From Vibrio neptunius (GTDB taxonomy: Bacteria > Pseudomonadota > Gammaproteobacteria > Enterobacterales > Vibrionaceae), in assembly GCA_019339365.1 (NCBI GenBank), contig CP079859.1:2914001-2978000 (forward strand): 64,000 nucleotides of DNA. The letters run 5' to 3'. Below, in pieces: positions 19,048 to 29,714 of this stretch. The first letter of the stretch is position 1. The number at the start of each line of letters is the position of its first letter. The position numbers and the translations under genes are program-made. The notes under the pieces are model-generated. The model was not told the origin of the DNA. It saw only the letters and a program-made list of their open reading frames with translations, and did no database searches.

Positions 19048-19076
19048 TTGCTGACTTTAATGGGTACTGCTATAGT
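19048..19076 (+). promoter_or_regulatory. rne: rne promoter (extended -10)
   Basis: TTGCTG (19048-19053), 17-base spacer, TATAGT (19071-19076) preceded by TG as an extended -10. The predicted start near 19083 gives a leader of about 325 nt, close to the 361-nt rne leader of E. coli. Confidence 0.7.
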
Positions 19077-19082
19077 TCACAC

Positions 19083-19406
19083 CTGCAATGGATGATTAGG
19101 CTGCATTTTAAACAAACCTATTCATTTTTGAGCAAGAGATTGAGTAGCCGCTAATTTACCAAAATGCAGCACATGGCGTAAGACATTTTCGGAGTTAGTA
19201 CAACTTGTTGCCCTACTCAAAAATCTTTCATGTTGAGTATTATCCGCCATCATTGCGGCTTACAAGCCAAATTTGTTTGTAAGACTGACGTGCCCAAAGA
19301 GCATCCCTCCAGCCGGGAGGCTGCACAAATTTAAGCCATGGGATCAGGCACCGTGAAAGATACATTAAGGCAGCAAGACAACATAGAATGACAACGAGAT
19401 TTATCA
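19083..19406 (+). promoter_or_regulatory. Structured rne 5' leader, likely autoregulatory
   Basis: A 324-base untranslated leader with several inverted repeats: GCTGCATTTT (19100-19109) with AAAATGCAGC (19161-19170), CTTACAA (19259-19265) with TTGTAAG (19277-19283), and CCTCC (19306-19310) with GGAGG (19316-19320). In E. coli RNase E binds hairpins of its own leader and speeds decay of its mRNA. Position and structure suggest the same here. Confidence 0.65.
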
Positions 19407-22322
19407 ATGAAAAGAATGCTAATCAACGCAACTCAAAAAGAAGAGTTGCGTGTTGCTTTGGTTGATGGTCAGCGCTTATATGATTTAGATATCGAAAGCC
19501 CAGGCCACGAATCGAAAAAAGCAAACATCTACAAAGGACGTATCACTCGCATCGAACCAAGTCTGGAAGCAGCTTTTGTCGATTATGGTGCAGAGCGACA
19601 CGGTTTCCTTCCTCTAAAAGAAATTGCCCGCGAATACTTTCCTGAAGGTTACACTTACCAAGGTCGCCCAAGCATTAAAGAGGTGCTGACTGAAGGTCAA
19701 GAAGTAATTGTTCAAGTAGAGAAAGAAGAACGTGGCAGCAAAGGTGCAGCCCTCACGACTTTTGTTTCTCTTGCAGGTAGTTACCTTGTTCTGATGCCAA
19801 ATAACCCTCGTGCAGGCGGCATTTCTCGCCGAATCGAAGGGGATGAGCGTACACAACTGAAAGCGGCATTGAGCACGCTAGAACTACCACAAGGTATGGG
19901 GCTTATTGTCCGTACGGCCGGTGTAGGAAAGAGCGCCGAAGAACTTGAGTGGGACTTGAATGTGCTCCTCAACCACTGGGGCGCTATCAAACAAGCTTCT
20001 GAAGCGAACCCAGCTCCTTTCCTTATCCATCAAGAAAGTAACGTTATCGTTCGTGCTATTCGCGATTACTTACGTCGTGATATCGGTGAAATTCTGATCG
20101 ATAGCAATACTATCTTTGAACGCGCTCTGGAACACATTCGCCTTGTCCGTCCTGACTTTGAAAACCGAGTCAAAAAACACGACCGTGAGGTCCCCCTATT
20201 TAGCCATTACCAAATTGAAAGTCAGATTGAATCGGCTTTCCAACGTGAAGTTCGTCTACCTTCTGGTGGTTCAATTGTCATCGACCCAACAGAAGCTCTG
20301 ACCTCTATCGATATCAACTCTGCCCGTGCAACGAAAGGCGGCGATATCGAAGAGACGGCATTGAACACCAACCTTGAAGCGGCCGATGAAATTGCTCGCC
20401 AACTTCGTCTGCGTGATCTAGGTGGCCTTGTCGTTATCGACTTTATTGATATGACCCCGGTACGCCATCAACGCGAAGTTGAGAACCGCCTGCGTGACGC
20501 TGTTCGTCTTGATCGTGCTCGTGTTCAAATCGGTCGTATCTCGCGCTTTGGCCTGTTAGAAATGTCGCGTCAACGTTTGAGTCCTTCTCTAGCTGAAGCA
20601 AGTCACCACATTTGCCCTCGCTGTAGCGGTACTGGTGTCGTTCGTGATAATGAATCTCTTGCCCTCTCTGTTCTTCGTTTGATAGAAGAAGAAGCACTGA
20701 AAGACAATACTGCGCAAGTTCTGGCTGTGGTTCCTGTCCCGATTGCATCTTACCTTCTGAATGAAAAGCGTCGTTCAATCAACCATATTGAACGTAATCA
20801 AGAAGCTAAGATCACTGTGGTTCCTAACTCAGATATGGAAACGCCACATTTTGAAGTGATTCGAGTACGTGAAGGTGAAGAGTTCGATCTGCTTTCTTAC
20901 CTAGTTCCTAAAAAGCTCGAAGCGATGAAGGAAGCAGAAGGTAAAGAGCCAGTAGAGCAAGAAGTCAAAGCGAAGAAGATTGAAGAGCCTGCACTAAAAG
21001 GCTTCGCATCACCAACCCAGTCTGCACCAGCTCCAGCGAAACCTGTCGCTAAAAAAGCGCCTGAGAAGAAAGCGAAAGCTGACACTGAGACGGCTCAACC
21101 TGGACTCATAAACCGCATCTTTAAAGCACTAGGTAGCTTCCTATTTGGTTCAGCTAAAGAAGAAGAGAAGCAAGAAGAACAGAAGCCTAAAGAGCGCAAA
21201 GAAGGTAACCGCAACAATCGTAACCGCCGTAACCGTAACGACAACCGTCGCCGTGGTAATCGCGATAATCGAAACGACAACCGTGACGATAAGCGCGATA
21301 ACAGACGTGATAACAAGCGTGACGAAGCAGCGAATGAAGCGAAGCCTAATGAACGTAAACAGCAAAACCGTAAACCTAAGCAAGATCGCCGTAACAAACG
21401 CGATGATGTGAAGCCAAACAAAGTTGCTGAAGAAGGTCTAAAACTAGCGGCTGATGCTCAACAGACTGACAAACCTGAAGCGCGCAAAGAGCGAGCGGAA
21501 GAGAAAGCCGCTAAAGTGAAAGAACGCCGTCAACGCCGCAAGCTATCTAAGCAAGTACGTGTCAAAGACCAAGCTGCAAAAGCGAAAGCGGATGAAGAAG
21601 CGAAGCAAGTGGCTACTGAAGCAAAAGCTGAAGCGGTAGAAGAGCATGCCGTAGCTACGGATGTGGAAGAGGCTGAACAACCAAAACAACGCCGTAATCG
21701 CCGCTCTCCACGTCATCTGCGTGCGAGCGGTCAGCGCCGTCGTCGTGGTCGCGATCGTCGTCCTAACCCATTCCGCTTACGCAAAGGTGGCGTTGCTTCA
21801 CCTGAAATGGCAATGGGTAAAGTCATGCCGAGCTACGGTATCTCTAAACCTGAGACGAAGCACAAAGCGAAGGCTGAACAGGCTGCGGCACCAGAAGTGA
21901 CTACTTCAGCACTTGGTGGATTTGCTTGTCCTGAAATGGCCATGGGTAAAGTGATTGTTCGTCGACCAGCGTCAGTGGTTGAGCCTGTAGTCGAGCAAAC
22001 CGTACCTTTAGAAACAGCTCAGTTAGCGGAAACGCCTGTGACTGAGCAAGTCCAAGCATCGATAGAAACTGCGCAAGAGAAGACTGTTCGAGAAGCAGTT
22101 ACAGCAACTGAAGTGACTGTAAGCTCTGATATCGTTGTGCCGAAGGCATTTAAAGGTCACGCCTCTGCCCCTATGGCAAAAGCACCAGGCACCACAGAGA
22201 TGAAAGATATTACTGTGATTGCTGCGCCTTTCCGAGAAGATCGATACCTGTCAAAAGGAGCAGGTAGCCAAGTCGCTAGCAATAAAGCCAGCGCTGCAAT
22301 GGCAAAGCCTCAAAACTTTTAG
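19407..22322 (+). CDS. rne: Ribonuclease E
   Basis: A 971-residue endonuclease that starts mRNA decay and processes rRNA/tRNA at the inner membrane, and is the scaffold of the degradosome. The N-terminal catalytic half has the S1 domain (about 39-119), DNase I-like domain with the metal-binding Asp residues (IDINSARAT and VVIDFIDM), and Zn-link Cys403 and Cys406 in CPRCSGTG. The C-terminal half is low-complexity, with an amphipathic segment near 562-575 ([15 protein letters not shown]), an Arg-rich RNA-binding region (about 595-680) and a twice-repeated PEMAMGKV element (near 799 and 842). A start codon without a strong ribosome-binding site lies after the long leader. Confidence 0.97.
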   Translation: MKRMLINATQKEELRVALVDGQRLYDLDIESPGHESKKANIYKGRITRIEPSLEAAFVDYGAERHGFLPLKEIAREYFPEGYTYQGRPSIKEVLTEGQEVIVQVEKEERGSKGAALTTFVSLAGSYLVLMPNNPRAGGISRRIEGDERTQLKAALSTLELPQGMGLIVRTAGVGKSAEELEWDLNVLLNHWGAIKQASEANPAPFLIHQESNVIVRAIRDYLRRDIGEILIDSNTIFERALEHIRLVRPDFENRVKKHDREVPLFSHYQIESQIESAFQREVRLPSGGSIVIDPTEALTSIDINSARATKGGDIEETALNTNLEAADEIARQLRLRDLGGLVVIDFIDMTPVRHQREVENRLRDAVRLDRARVQIGRISRFGLLEMSRQRLSPSLAEASHHICPRCSGTGVVRDNESLALSVLRLIEEEALKDNTAQVLAVVPVPIASYLLNEKRRSINHIERNQEAKITVVPNSDMETPHFEVIRVREGEEFDLLSYLVPKKLEAMKEAEGKEPVEQEVKAKKIEEPALKGFASPTQSAPAPAKPVAKKAPEKKAKADTETAQPGLINRIFKALGSFLFGSAKEEEKQEEQKPKERKEGNRNNRNRRNRNDNRRRGNRDNRNDNRDDKRDNRRDNKRDEAANEAKPNERKQQNRKPKQDRRNKRDDVKPNKVAEEGLKLAADAQQTDKPEARKERAEEKAAKVKERRQRRKLSKQVRVKDQAAKAKADEEAKQVATEAKAEAVEEHAVATDVEEAEQPKQRRNRRSPRHLRASGQRRRRGRDRRPNPFRLRKGGVASPEMAMGKVMPSYGISKPETKHKAKAEQAAAPEVTTSALGGFACPEMAMGKVIVRRPASVVEPVVEQTVPLETAQLAETPVTEQVQASIETAQEKTVREAVTATEVTVSSDIVVPKAFKGHASAPMAKAPGTTEMKDITVIAAPFREDRYLSKGAGSQVASNKASAAMAKPQNF

Positions 22323-22339
22323 TCAGGTTTGATGAAAAT

Positions 22340-22370
22340 AAAAACAGCCCCATGATGGGGCTGTTTTTTT
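22340..22370 (+). terminator. rne terminator
   Basis: Stem AAAAACAGCCCC / GGGGCTGTTTTT with loop ATGAT region, followed by a run of seven T, 18 bases after the rne stop. Confidence 0.9.
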
Positions 22371-22620
22371 GTGTGTATCCAGTGAAGAGCATGACGACTC
22401 TCACTATTTGTCACAAATATTAGCCAATACCTGCTTCATTGTTGAACTTAATCACACTTTTAGGTAGCATTCGCCGACTCGATCTGAATCATTTGTTTGG
22501 TTTTCAGTGCTCTTTTACATCGCATTTTGCTTACATGAAAACTAAGCTAGAACCTATACGACAAACTTTCGTTCTCTGATATTCAGAATTACCGTAAACA
22601 TTTAGCATAACTGAGCAAGC

Positions 22621-24180
22621 ATGTTTGAATTTCCTCAATTTTCAAAACACTCTGTAAAAAATGACGTGTTATCTGGCCTGACCGTTGCTTTAGCCTTGGT
22701 TCCTGAAGCCGTTGCTTTTGCGTTCGTTGCAGGTGTTGACCCTATGGTTGGTCTATACGCTGCATTCATTGTTGGCCTTATCACCTCCATCTTTGGTGGG
22801 CGTCCAGGTATGATCTCGGGCGCAACAGGTGCAATGGCTGTCGTAATGGTCTCTCTCGTAGCATCACACGGCGTCCAGTATCTTTTTGCCGCCATATTAC
22901 TGGCTGGTATCTTTCAGGTAACCGCTGGCCTATTTAAGTTAGGAAAATTCATCCGCATCGTGCCGCATCCTGTTATGATCGGCTTCGTTAACGGTTTAGC
23001 GATTGTTATTTTCCTAGCTCAGCTTGGTCAGTTCAAAGCGCCGGACATTCACGGTAGGCTAACTTGGCTACCTCAAGATCAAATGATATTGATGCTGGGT
23101 TTAGTCGCACTAACGATGGCGATTATTCACTTCTTACCAAAGTTCACTACCGCCGTCCCCTCTTCCTTAGTAGCGATCGTGACTGTGACCGCTTTGGTTG
23201 TAGGCTTAGATCCAGAAACACGTACCGTTGTTGATTTCCTACGCACTATGTCTGGTGATGATGCTGCGACGCTGGCAGGTTCACTACCAACGTTTTCTAT
23301 CCCAGCAGTCCCGCTAACGCTAGAAACGCTACAAATTATCCTTCCGTACGCTCTCATTCTTGCCGCAATTGGTCTAATTGAGTCTCTGCTTACACTGACA
23401 GTTTTAGATGAAATGACGAACACTCGTGGTCAGTCAAACCGTGAATGTATTGGTCAGGGCATGGCAAACATGACATGTTCCGTGTTTGGCGCTATGGGTG
23501 GCTGTGCGATGATTGGTCAGTCGATGATCAACGTTAACTCAGGGGGCCGCGGTCGTTTGTCGGGCATTGTAGCTGCTTCTGCACTGCTGATATTTATCTT
23601 GTTCGCTTCTTCACTGATCGAAATGATCCCACTAGCAGCACTTGTCGGTGTCATGTTCATGGTGGTGATCGGTACTTTCGAGTGGGCAACATTCAAACTG
23701 GCTCGTCGCGTACCAAAGCAAGACTTCTTTGTAATCGTACTAGTAACGGTAGTAACGGTAATGACCGACCTTGCTATTGCCGTCTTTGTTGGTGTTATTG
23801 CCTCTGCTCTGATGTTTGCTTGGCAACACGCTAAACACATCTATGCCGATACCAGTATCAACGCAGAAGGTTCTAAAGAGTACAAAATTCACGGCCCGGT
23901 ATTCTTCGGTTCAGTCGCCAATTTCCTTGAGATTTTCGATGCGCATGAAGATCCAAGTGATGTTATCGTCGATTTCGCTGATTCACGTGTAACCGACCAC
24001 TCAGCTATCGAAGCTATCGAAACACTGGCCGAGCGTTACTCTGCTCAGGGCAAGACACTTCATTTACGCCACCTAAGCCCAGATTGTCGTAAGCTTCTCG
24101 ATAAAGCAGGCAGCTTGGTAGAGATTAACGTAAAAGAAGACCCAAGCTACAAAGTCGCCACTGATGTACTCGCGGGTTAA
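22621..24180 (+). CDS. SulP-family anion transporter with STAS domain
   Basis: A 519-residue inner-membrane protein of the SulP (SLC26) family, which moves sulfate, bicarbonate or other anions, often with Na+ or H+. The membrane domain (about 1-395) opens with [20 protein letters not shown] and contains the [20 protein letters not shown] segment. The C-terminal STAS domain (about 415-515) has the [12 protein letters not shown] start and an [14 protein letters not shown] helix. A paralogue lies at 43893. Substrate cannot be told from sequence; its own terminator follows. Confidence 0.93.
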   Translation: MFEFPQFSKHSVKNDVLSGLTVALALVPEAVAFAFVAGVDPMVGLYAAFIVGLITSIFGGRPGMISGATGAMAVVMVSLVASHGVQYLFAAILLAGIFQVTAGLFKLGKFIRIVPHPVMIGFVNGLAIVIFLAQLGQFKAPDIHGRLTWLPQDQMILMLGLVALTMAIIHFLPKFTTAVPSSLVAIVTVTALVVGLDPETRTVVDFLRTMSGDDAATLAGSLPTFSIPAVPLTLETLQIILPYALILAAIGLIESLLTLTVLDEMTNTRGQSNRECIGQGMANMTCSVFGAMGGCAMIGQSMINVNSGGRGRLSGIVAASALLIFILFASSLIEMIPLAALVGVMFMVVIGTFEWATFKLARRVPKQDFFVIVLVTVVTVMTDLAIAVFVGVIASALMFAWQHAKHIYADTSINAEGSKEYKIHGPVFFGSVANFLEIFDAHEDPSDVIVDFADSRVTDHSAIEAIETLAERYSAQGKTLHLRHLSPDCRKLLDKAGSLVEINVKEDPSYKVATDVLAG

Positions 24181-24187
24181 ATAGACA

Positions 24188-24216
24188 AAAAAGGGCTTCC
24201 ATTTGGAAGCCCTTAT
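24188..24216. terminator. Bidirectional terminator, SulP / rnd
   Basis: Stem AAGGGCTTCC / GGAAGCCCTT with loop ATTT between two convergent genes. The A run on the left and TTATTATTTAT on the right allow use from both sides. Confidence 0.85.
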
Positions 24217-24232
24217 TATTTATCGTTAATTA

Positions 24233-25348
24233 TTATAGTAATTTGTTGAGTTTGTCACCCATCAGATCCAAACGCCAACTCTGCATCACATCTGGTAAAG
24301 TGGATGGATCACGATCTTTCTTCCACACCCAGCTCATCAACTGATTTAATTGTTTCTTGGACGCTAAAAACTCTGTCGCAAGCCCAGACGCCTGAGAGGC
24401 TTTTTTCACTTCATCCTTAAGGGTTTTAAACTTCTGCTTGTAGCCTGGCATATCCATCAAACGCTCAATTTTAGCCGGATACTCATCAACAGGCGTCATT
24501 TTGGCTGATTTAACAATCGAGATAATACGTGCGCTGTGGCGTTGCACAGAACGAATATCTAGACCTTCCTGTTCCATTCTTTGTTTGTTCTGTAAGCCTA
24601 AGCGAGCAACAAGCAGCAGATCATTCTCTTTAAAGATGAAGTTCAGTGCTAGATCACGGCGAATTGCTTCTTTGAAACGCCAGGTGGCGAGTGGTTTTAA
24701 TATCGCTAACTCACTTGGTTTTAGCTGCCAAGCACCCTTAATATCTAAGTAAGCTTTTTCAGGGTCAATTGATTTGATGCGTTTGGTTGCCAGCAAATCA
24801 CTTTCTTGCTGAGCGGCTTCCCACCAGCCAGCCTGAGTAATTTCTTCAAGCAGCTTTTCATACAAGGGCAATAGGTAGTGGACGTCTGCCGCCGCGTAGT
24901 CGAGTTGTTTGTCGGTTAATGGTCTTGCAAGCCAGTCAGTACGCGACTCACTTTTATCCAGTTCTACACCAAGATAAGATTCGACCAAAGAAGCGAAACC
25001 CGTTGACAGACCATGACCTAAAAATGCCGCCATCAATTGAGTGTCTACCATAGGATACGGCAGGCAATCAAAGCTGTTGTTAAACACTTCTAAGTCTTCA
25101 CCACACGCGTGTAAAACCTTTAACACGGATGTGTCCTTAAGAAGGTGGACAAACGCCGTCATATCATCAATGACGGTTGGATCAATCAAAGAAAGTGTTT
25201 CACCATCAAATAACTGAATAAGACCAAGCTGGGGGTGGTAGGTTCGTGTTCGGACAAACTCGGTGTCAAGCATAACAACATCTGTGCCTCTAGCTTGTTC
25301 GCACACTTTTTCTAGCTGATCTGGACGGGTAATGATTTGATAATTCAC
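24233..25348 (-). CDS. rnd: Ribonuclease D
   Basis: A 371-residue 3'-5' exoribonuclease acting in tRNA 3' maturation. The DEDD metal site begins with VMLDTEFVRTRTY (about residues 25-37), continues with the HACGEDLEVF segment (about 99-108) and ends with the ...DYAAADVHYLLPLY motif (about 149-162). A helical HRDC domain follows (about 210-290). E. coli Rnd is 375 aa. It lies downstream of fadD as in E. coli, but a hairpin between them suggests separate transcription. Confidence 0.96.
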   Translation of the reverse strand: MNYQIITRPDQLEKVCEQARGTDVVMLDTEFVRTRTYHPQLGLIQLFDGETLSLIDPTVIDDMTAFVHLLKDTSVLKVLHACGEDLEVFNNSFDCLPYPMVDTQLMAAFLGHGLSTGFASLVESYLGVELDKSESRTDWLARPLTDKQLDYAAADVHYLLPLYEKLLEEITQAGWWEAAQQESDLLATKRIKSIDPEKAYLDIKGAWQLKPSELAILKPLATWRFKEAIRRDLALNFIFKENDLLLVARLGLQNKQRMEQEGLDIRSVQRHSARIISIVKSAKMTPVDEYPAKIERLMDMPGYKQKFKTLKDEVKKASQASGLATEFLASKKQLNQLMSWVWKKDRDPSTLPDVMQSWRLDLMGDKLNKLL

Positions 25349-25382
25349 AAAGTTCTCACTGTGACTGATGGGGTCTACAAAT

Positions 25383-25413
25383 AAAAATGCCGACTGGTAT
25401 TGGTCGGCATTTT
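25383..25413 (-). terminator. fadD terminator
   Basis: Stem AAAATGCCGAC / GTCGGCATTTT with loop TGGTATTG, between the fadD stop and the rnd start, followed on the minus strand by TTTTTATTT. Confidence 0.8.
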
Positions 25414-25447
25414 AACATTAAACACTTGGCTGTGCTTATTTTTAACT

Positions 25448-27136
25448 TTAGCTAGCCTTGGCTAACTTTGCATCATTCTCTTCGCGCAGGACACGGCGCA
25501 ATATTTTACCGACATTGGTTTTAGGTAATTCATCTTTAAATTCTACTAGCTTAGGAACTTTATAGCCCGTCAAGTGCTGACGACAATGGGCTATGAGCTC
25601 ATCTTTCGTCAAGCTTGGATCACGTTTAACTACATAGATCTTCACCAGTTCACCTGAGACTTCATGCGGTTGGCCAATGGCTGCAACTTCCATTACTTTG
25701 CCATGCAGTGCCACCACATCTTCAATCTCATTTGGATATACATTGAAGCCTGACACCAGAATCATGTCCTTCTTACGATCCACAATGTGAATCAGACCCT
25801 GATCATCAAACTTAACGATATCCCCTGTGGACAACCACCCTTCACTATTGATGACTTCCTTGCTGGCTTCGGGCCTTTGCCAGTAACCTTGCATCACTTG
25901 AGGGCCACGAACCTGCAGTTCACCGACTTCGGTATTCGGTACCGGATTCCCTTCGTCATCAACAATACGCACTTCTGTAGAAGGGACAGGCAAACCAATT
26001 GCGCCTGTGTACTCGGTGAGGTCGTATGGGTTAACTGTCACCAAAGGAGAACATTCGGTGAGACCATAACCTTCTAATAGGTGTACGCCAGTGGTTTTCT
26101 TCCACTGCTCAGCAACTGCACGTTGAACGGCCATACCGCCACCTACCGCTAACTTTAGATTGCTAAAGTCCAGCTCGTGGAAATCTTCATTATTGACCAA
26201 GGCATTGAACAGCGTGTTGACACCAGTAATTGCAGTGAACGGACACTTTTGTAGTTCTTTGACAAAACCTGGGATATCTCGCGGATTAGTAATTAGCAGG
26301 TTACGTCCACCCAATTCAAGGAACAATAGGCAGTTCACCGTCAAAGCAAATACGTGGTAAAGAGGCAGCGCGGTCACAACCACTTCTCTACCTTCTTTTA
26401 GTACCGGCCCGTACATTCCTTTGGCCTGCAAAATGTTTGCTATCATATTGCTATGAGTTAGGATGGCCCCTTTCGCAACCCCTGTCGTACCACCTGTGTA
26501 CTGAAGGAAAGCAATGTCATCGCCAGACATGAAAGGTTTCACGTATTGTAAACGTCGGCCTTTATGCAAAGCCTTGCGCATTGAAATCGCCCCGGGCAGA
26601 TCATACTTCGGCACCATACCTTTCACATACTTGACCACAAAGTCGACCAAGGTGCCCTTTGCGCGCGGAAGCATTTGACCCAAACTGGTCAGTACGACAT
26701 GCTTAACCGGAGTATTGTTTACGATTTGCTCTAATGTGTTAGCAAAGTTAGAGACGATCACAATGGCTTTCGCACCAGAATCATTTAGCTGATGTTCAAG
26801 TTCGCGTGGTGTGTACAGAGGGTTGACATTAACAGCAATCAATCCTGCGCGCAAAACACCGAACAATGCCACTGGGTATTGAAGAAGATTTGGCATCATC
26901 AAAGCGACACGATCGCCCTTTTTCAGCTTAAGTTCGTTTTGCAGGTAAGCGGCAAAAGCACGGCTGCGCTCTTCAAGCTTACGAAATGTCATTACCGAGC
27001 CCATATTCATAAAGGCAGGTTGGTCAGCATATTTCTGTACTGACTGTTCAAACATTTCCACCAATGACGGATATTGATCTGGGTTGATATGCTCAGGCAC
27101 ATCACTTGGATAACGTGATAACCAAGGTTTATCCAC
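25448..27136 (-). CDS. fadD: Long-chain fatty-acid CoA ligase
   Basis: A 562-residue inner-membrane-associated enzyme that activates imported fatty acids to acyl-CoA with ATP. It has the AMP-binding motif [17 protein letters not shown] (about 212-228), YGLTECSP (about 360-367) and the fatty-acid CoA ligase signature in [17 protein letters not shown] with [17 protein letters not shown]. coli FadD is 561 aa. I see no FadR operator in the 110 bases upstream, although fadD is FadR-controlled in E. coli. Confidence 0.97.
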   Translation of the reverse strand: MDKPWLSRYPSDVPEHINPDQYPSLVEMFEQSVQKYADQPAFMNMGSVMTFRKLEERSRAFAAYLQNELKLKKGDRVALMMPNLLQYPVALFGVLRAGLIAVNVNPLYTPRELEHQLNDSGAKAIVIVSNFANTLEQIVNNTPVKHVVLTSLGQMLPRAKGTLVDFVVKYVKGMVPKYDLPGAISMRKALHKGRRLQYVKPFMSGDDIAFLQYTGGTTGVAKGAILTHSNMIANILQAKGMYGPVLKEGREVVVTALPLYHVFALTVNCLLFLELGGRNLLITNPRDIPGFVKELQKCPFTAITGVNTLFNALVNNEDFHELDFSNLKLAVGGGMAVQRAVAEQWKKTTGVHLLEGYGLTECSPLVTVNPYDLTEYTGAIGLPVPSTEVRIVDDEGNPVPNTEVGELQVRGPQVMQGYWQRPEASKEVINSEGWLSTGDIVKFDDQGLIHIVDRKKDMILVSGFNVYPNEIEDVVALHGKVMEVAAIGQPHEVSGELVKIYVVKRDPSLTKDELIAHCRQHLTGYKVPKLVEFKDELPKTNVGKILRRVLREENDAKLAKAS

Positions 27137-27246
27137 GGTAATACTCCTCGAATTAAGCTGACTGTTGTCGACGAAACGCCGTGATTTTATTGACGTCCAT
27201 TACAACACAGGCAAAGAACTTGAGCACGAAAGACTCAAACACTTGT

Positions 27247-28104
27247 TTAAATTTTGTTAACTAAGCCAAAAATTAGGTCAGATACTCTAGAAGGGACTTG
27301 CAGATGACAGTGATGTCCTCCCTCAACCGTAAAAATTTCGGTCGAATTGGGAGTATCATCCGGTGTCTTCTGCAAATGGGGAAAACCTTGTTCGCCTAGC
27401 ACCACAATCTGCGGACAGGTGATCTGCCGCCTGATTGATTGCGCATGCTCAAATGACATTCGATACAAAGACTGGCTTTGCAATTTCTCATCATGACGCC
27501 ATACCCAGCCATCGTTGGTCTTTACCAACCCTCTCTTGACTATGGGTCTGATAAGTTCACAAGCAATTTGATTCACCTTTGCTCTAACATCAATAGCAAT
27601 GGTATCTGATTCAAATGCCCTAGTTGGCTTACTGCGTATCCTTTGACGACTCAAAACGCCTTCTCTCAGCCGAGAAACCGTTTCGCTCTCTTCTTCCGCC
27701 AATGGCCCACGCCCTTCTATCTGAACCAATCCATTGATCTGCTCAGGAAAGGCGGCACTATAGCAACTTGCAATCAAAGCACCAAGAGAATGTCCTACCA
27801 GCACGAGTCTGTTTGTCGATAAGTTAGCCAGAAACTGATAAACATCGTCAATGTAGTCATGAAATGAGTAGAAATTACTACCGGACTTGTGACTGGAATG
27901 ACCATGACCGGGCAAATCAATCGCGCATAAATGCAGTTCAGGCGCGGATTGATAAAGCTCTTGCATCAAAGATTCAAAGCTAGCGGCGTTGTCCAACCAG
28001 CCATGAAGAAAAACAATAGAGCAATCCGCTGTCTGGCTGTATCCGTATTCAATAGCGGCTATGAAGCCATCTGCTAAGGGGTAACGAGTGTCTCTTCGTG
28101 TCAT
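27247..28104 (-). CDS. Alpha/beta-fold hydrolase
   Basis: A 285-residue cytoplasmic protein with the alpha/beta-hydrolase fold: oxyanion segment FLHGWLDNAASF (about 33-44), nucleophile Ser in LVGHSLGAL (near residue 104) and the catalytic His in VEGGHHCHLQ (near 266). Substrate is unknown. Its start overlaps the stop of slp by 4 bases, so the two are coupled. This gene is absent from the otherwise similar E. coli tsaB-slp-fadD-rnd string, which marks it as a lineage-specific insertion. Confidence 0.85.
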   Translation of the reverse strand: MTRRDTRYPLADGFIAAIEYGYSQTADCSIVFLHGWLDNAASFESLMQELYQSAPELHLCAIDLPGHGHSSHKSGSNFYSFHDYIDDVYQFLANLSTNRLVLVGHSLGALIASCYSAAFPEQINGLVQIEGRGPLAEEESETVSRLREGVLSRQRIRSKPTRAFESDTIAIDVRAKVNQIACELIRPIVKRGLVKTNDGWVWRHDEKLQSQSLYRMSFEHAQSIRRQITCPQIVVLGEQGFPHLQKTPDDTPNSTEIFTVEGGHHCHLQVPSRVSDLIFGLVNKI

Positions 28105-28658
28105 TTAACTTCTTGAACCACCTTGCCATGTTTCGTTCCTCGGGTGAGGTCACGACAATATAAACTGCGGCAAGGATACATCGAGGGCCCGAAGTCATTG
28201 TGAACAATCACGCGCTCTTCTATTCGCCACAGATGGTAACTCTTGATATCCATAGCAGGGAAGTCATAGCGATAGTCACCCACCTTGGCGATTTCAGTAC
28301 CACGGCTATCACCGAGTAAAGTAATCAATCGCCCTTTTGACAGTGTTACCGGATCCGCGAAACCATTGATATATCCAACGAATCGACCTTGCGGTTCTTG
28401 GTCAATATCAGGCTTGCCATTCGAGCCGATTGGTAAATTCACGATCTCCACTCGCGTCTTATCTTTCAGATTAGTCACGCTAGCAATCACACCACCCAAA
28501 CGTAACTCCTGCGCTTGTGATGCTGAAGCTTGCCAGCGAGAGTAGTCCGTTTGTAAAGCTGGATTATCTGACGCAAGATTTTCTGGAAGCGTACTACAGG
28601 CTGTAAGTGTAGCCAAAACACTAACCATAGAAAGGAGTTTAAAAACACGTGGTATCAT
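28101..28658 (-). CDS. slp: Slp-family outer-membrane lipoprotein
   Basis: A 185-residue lipoprotein. The signal peptide ends in the lipobox LTAC with the lipidated Cys21, and Ser at +2 predicts outer-membrane sorting. The mature part follows the Slp/YeaY pattern (LRLGGVIASVTN, GRFVGYINGFADPVTLSKGR). E. coli Slp is a starvation- and acid-linked lipoprotein, while YeaY sits next to tsaB as here, so YeaY is the closer orthologue. Exact role is unknown. Confidence 0.9.
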   Translation of the reverse strand: MIPRVFKLLSMVSVLATLTACSTLPENLASDNPALQTDYSRWQASASQAQELRLGGVIASVTNLKDKTRVEIVNLPIGSNGKPDIDQEPQGRFVGYINGFADPVTLSKGRLITLLGDSRGTEIAKVGDYRYDFPAMDIKSYHLWRIEERVIVHNDFGPSMYPCRSLYCRDLTRGTKHGKVVQEVK

Positions 28659-28677
28659 AAGAGCTTAACCAAAAGAA

Positions 28678-28980
28678 CTAGATATAAATATCGACACCTA
28701 ACAGCTGCGATAGTTCATCACGCTTAGACTGATTCATCACATTCATATACTCTTCCATCGCTTTACGACCCTGTCCTTCAGGCAAATCGTATTGCACTTG
28801 AGCTTTATGGATGTCTGACTCGTTTACCTGACGGATAGAATGAGCCACCGCATTGGCGACTTTCGAAGGTCGGCCAATTGATGACTGATCCTGAGCTTTT
28901 TTTACCTCATTCTTTTTTCCAGTTTTATTGGCCTTATTCGGCCCCGGAACCGAAGGAGGTAATCCATTAATCGAAACCAT
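28678..28980 (-). CDS. Conserved-looking hypothetical protein (100 aa)
   Basis: I do not recognise this 100-residue protein. The N-terminal half (about 1-55) is low-complexity, with Pro, Asn and Lys and no predicted structure. The C-terminal half (about 56-100) looks helical and ends QLLGVDIYI. There is no signal peptide or membrane segment. It lies between tsaB (20 bases upstream) and slp (19 bases downstream) in the same direction, so it is probably in that operon. The plan of a disordered front and helical back resembles small anti-sigma or adaptor proteins, but that is only a resemblance. Confidence 0.7.
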   Translation of the reverse strand: MVSINGLPPSVPGPNKANKTGKKNEVKKAQDQSSIGRPSKVANAVAHSIRQVNESDIHKAQVQYDLPEGQGRKAMEEYMNVMNQSKRDELSQLLGVDIYI

Positions 28981-29000
28981 ACTATCCGTCTAATTTCACC

Positions 29001-29702
29001 TTATTCTCTGCCTGGCAATTTCTTCCATGCAACGGTATCACGCAGATACACAGGACTCGCATCCTCTACCGTCAAAGTGTTGCCCTTTTCCCACTCGAGT
29101 TTAGCCAATGCAGCGATATCTTCCGCATCGGGGAAAAGAACCTCTCCTGCAGAGACTTCAAATTTCAGCTCCGCTAGCGCTTCATGATACGCTTCCCAAC
29201 CGGTCCCTGCGGTAAGCCACTGGTGTTCGTCACTTTGGCTCTTTTCAGACAAAACCGCAGGTGGAATAACACATTCGGCATCAGTTGCAATCCAAGTGCC
29301 ATCTTCTTGACGCGAAAAACGCCCCCAGTAGACTTCGCTCATTCTCGCGTCAATCGCACACGCCACGTGGCTTACACCATGTTTACGGTAGCTACCTTGA
29401 GCCATGGCTTGCAATGTCGACACGCCAATCATAGGCAGATCAGCACCAAACGCTAAACCTTGTGCAATACCAATGCCAATGCGGACACCTGTAAAACTGC
29501 CCGGTCCACGACCAAACGCGAGCGCGTCAAGTTCAGCCAGAGTGATCCCCGCTTCTTTCAGCACTTCGTCTACCATTGGGAGGATCTTTTTAGTGTGGTC
29601 TCGTGGTGCTACTTCACTACGAACATGGATCTGGTCATTAACTAGCAACGCAACAGAGCAGTTCTCTGTTGCCGTGTCTAAGGCAAGAATTTTTGCACTC
29701 AT
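29001..29702 (-). CDS. tsaB: tRNA t6A biosynthesis protein TsaB
   Basis: A 233-residue ASKHA-fold protein that partners TsaD, TsaC and TsaE to make N6-threonylcarbamoyladenosine at position 37 of ANN-decoding tRNAs. Typical start [15 protein letters not shown] and the [20 protein letters not shown] motif (about 64-83). It is inactive alone and forms the TsaB-TsaD dimer. It lies 12 bases after yoaA, as in E. coli. Confidence 0.96.
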   Translation of the reverse strand: MSAKILALDTATENCSVALLVNDQIHVRSEVAPRDHTKKILPMVDEVLKEAGITLAELDALAFGRGPGSFTGVRIGIGIAQGLAFGADLPMIGVSTLQAMAQGSYRKHGVSHVACAIDARMSEVYWGRFSRQEDGTWIATDAECVIPPAVLSEKSQSDEHQWLTAGTGWEAYHEALAELKFEVSAGEVLFPDAEDIAALAKLEWEKGNTLTVEDASPVYLRDTVAWKKLPGRE

Positions 29703-29714
29703 TGAATTCTCTGA

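Noticed and set aside
21095..21421. Arg/Leu-rich and Thr/Val-rich frames in other frames of rne
   Set aside because: They mirror the low-complexity Arg-rich coding region and have no ribosome-binding site.
27137..27246. Search for a FadR site upstream of fadD
   Set aside because: No TGGTCnGACCA-like word in the gap; not annotated.
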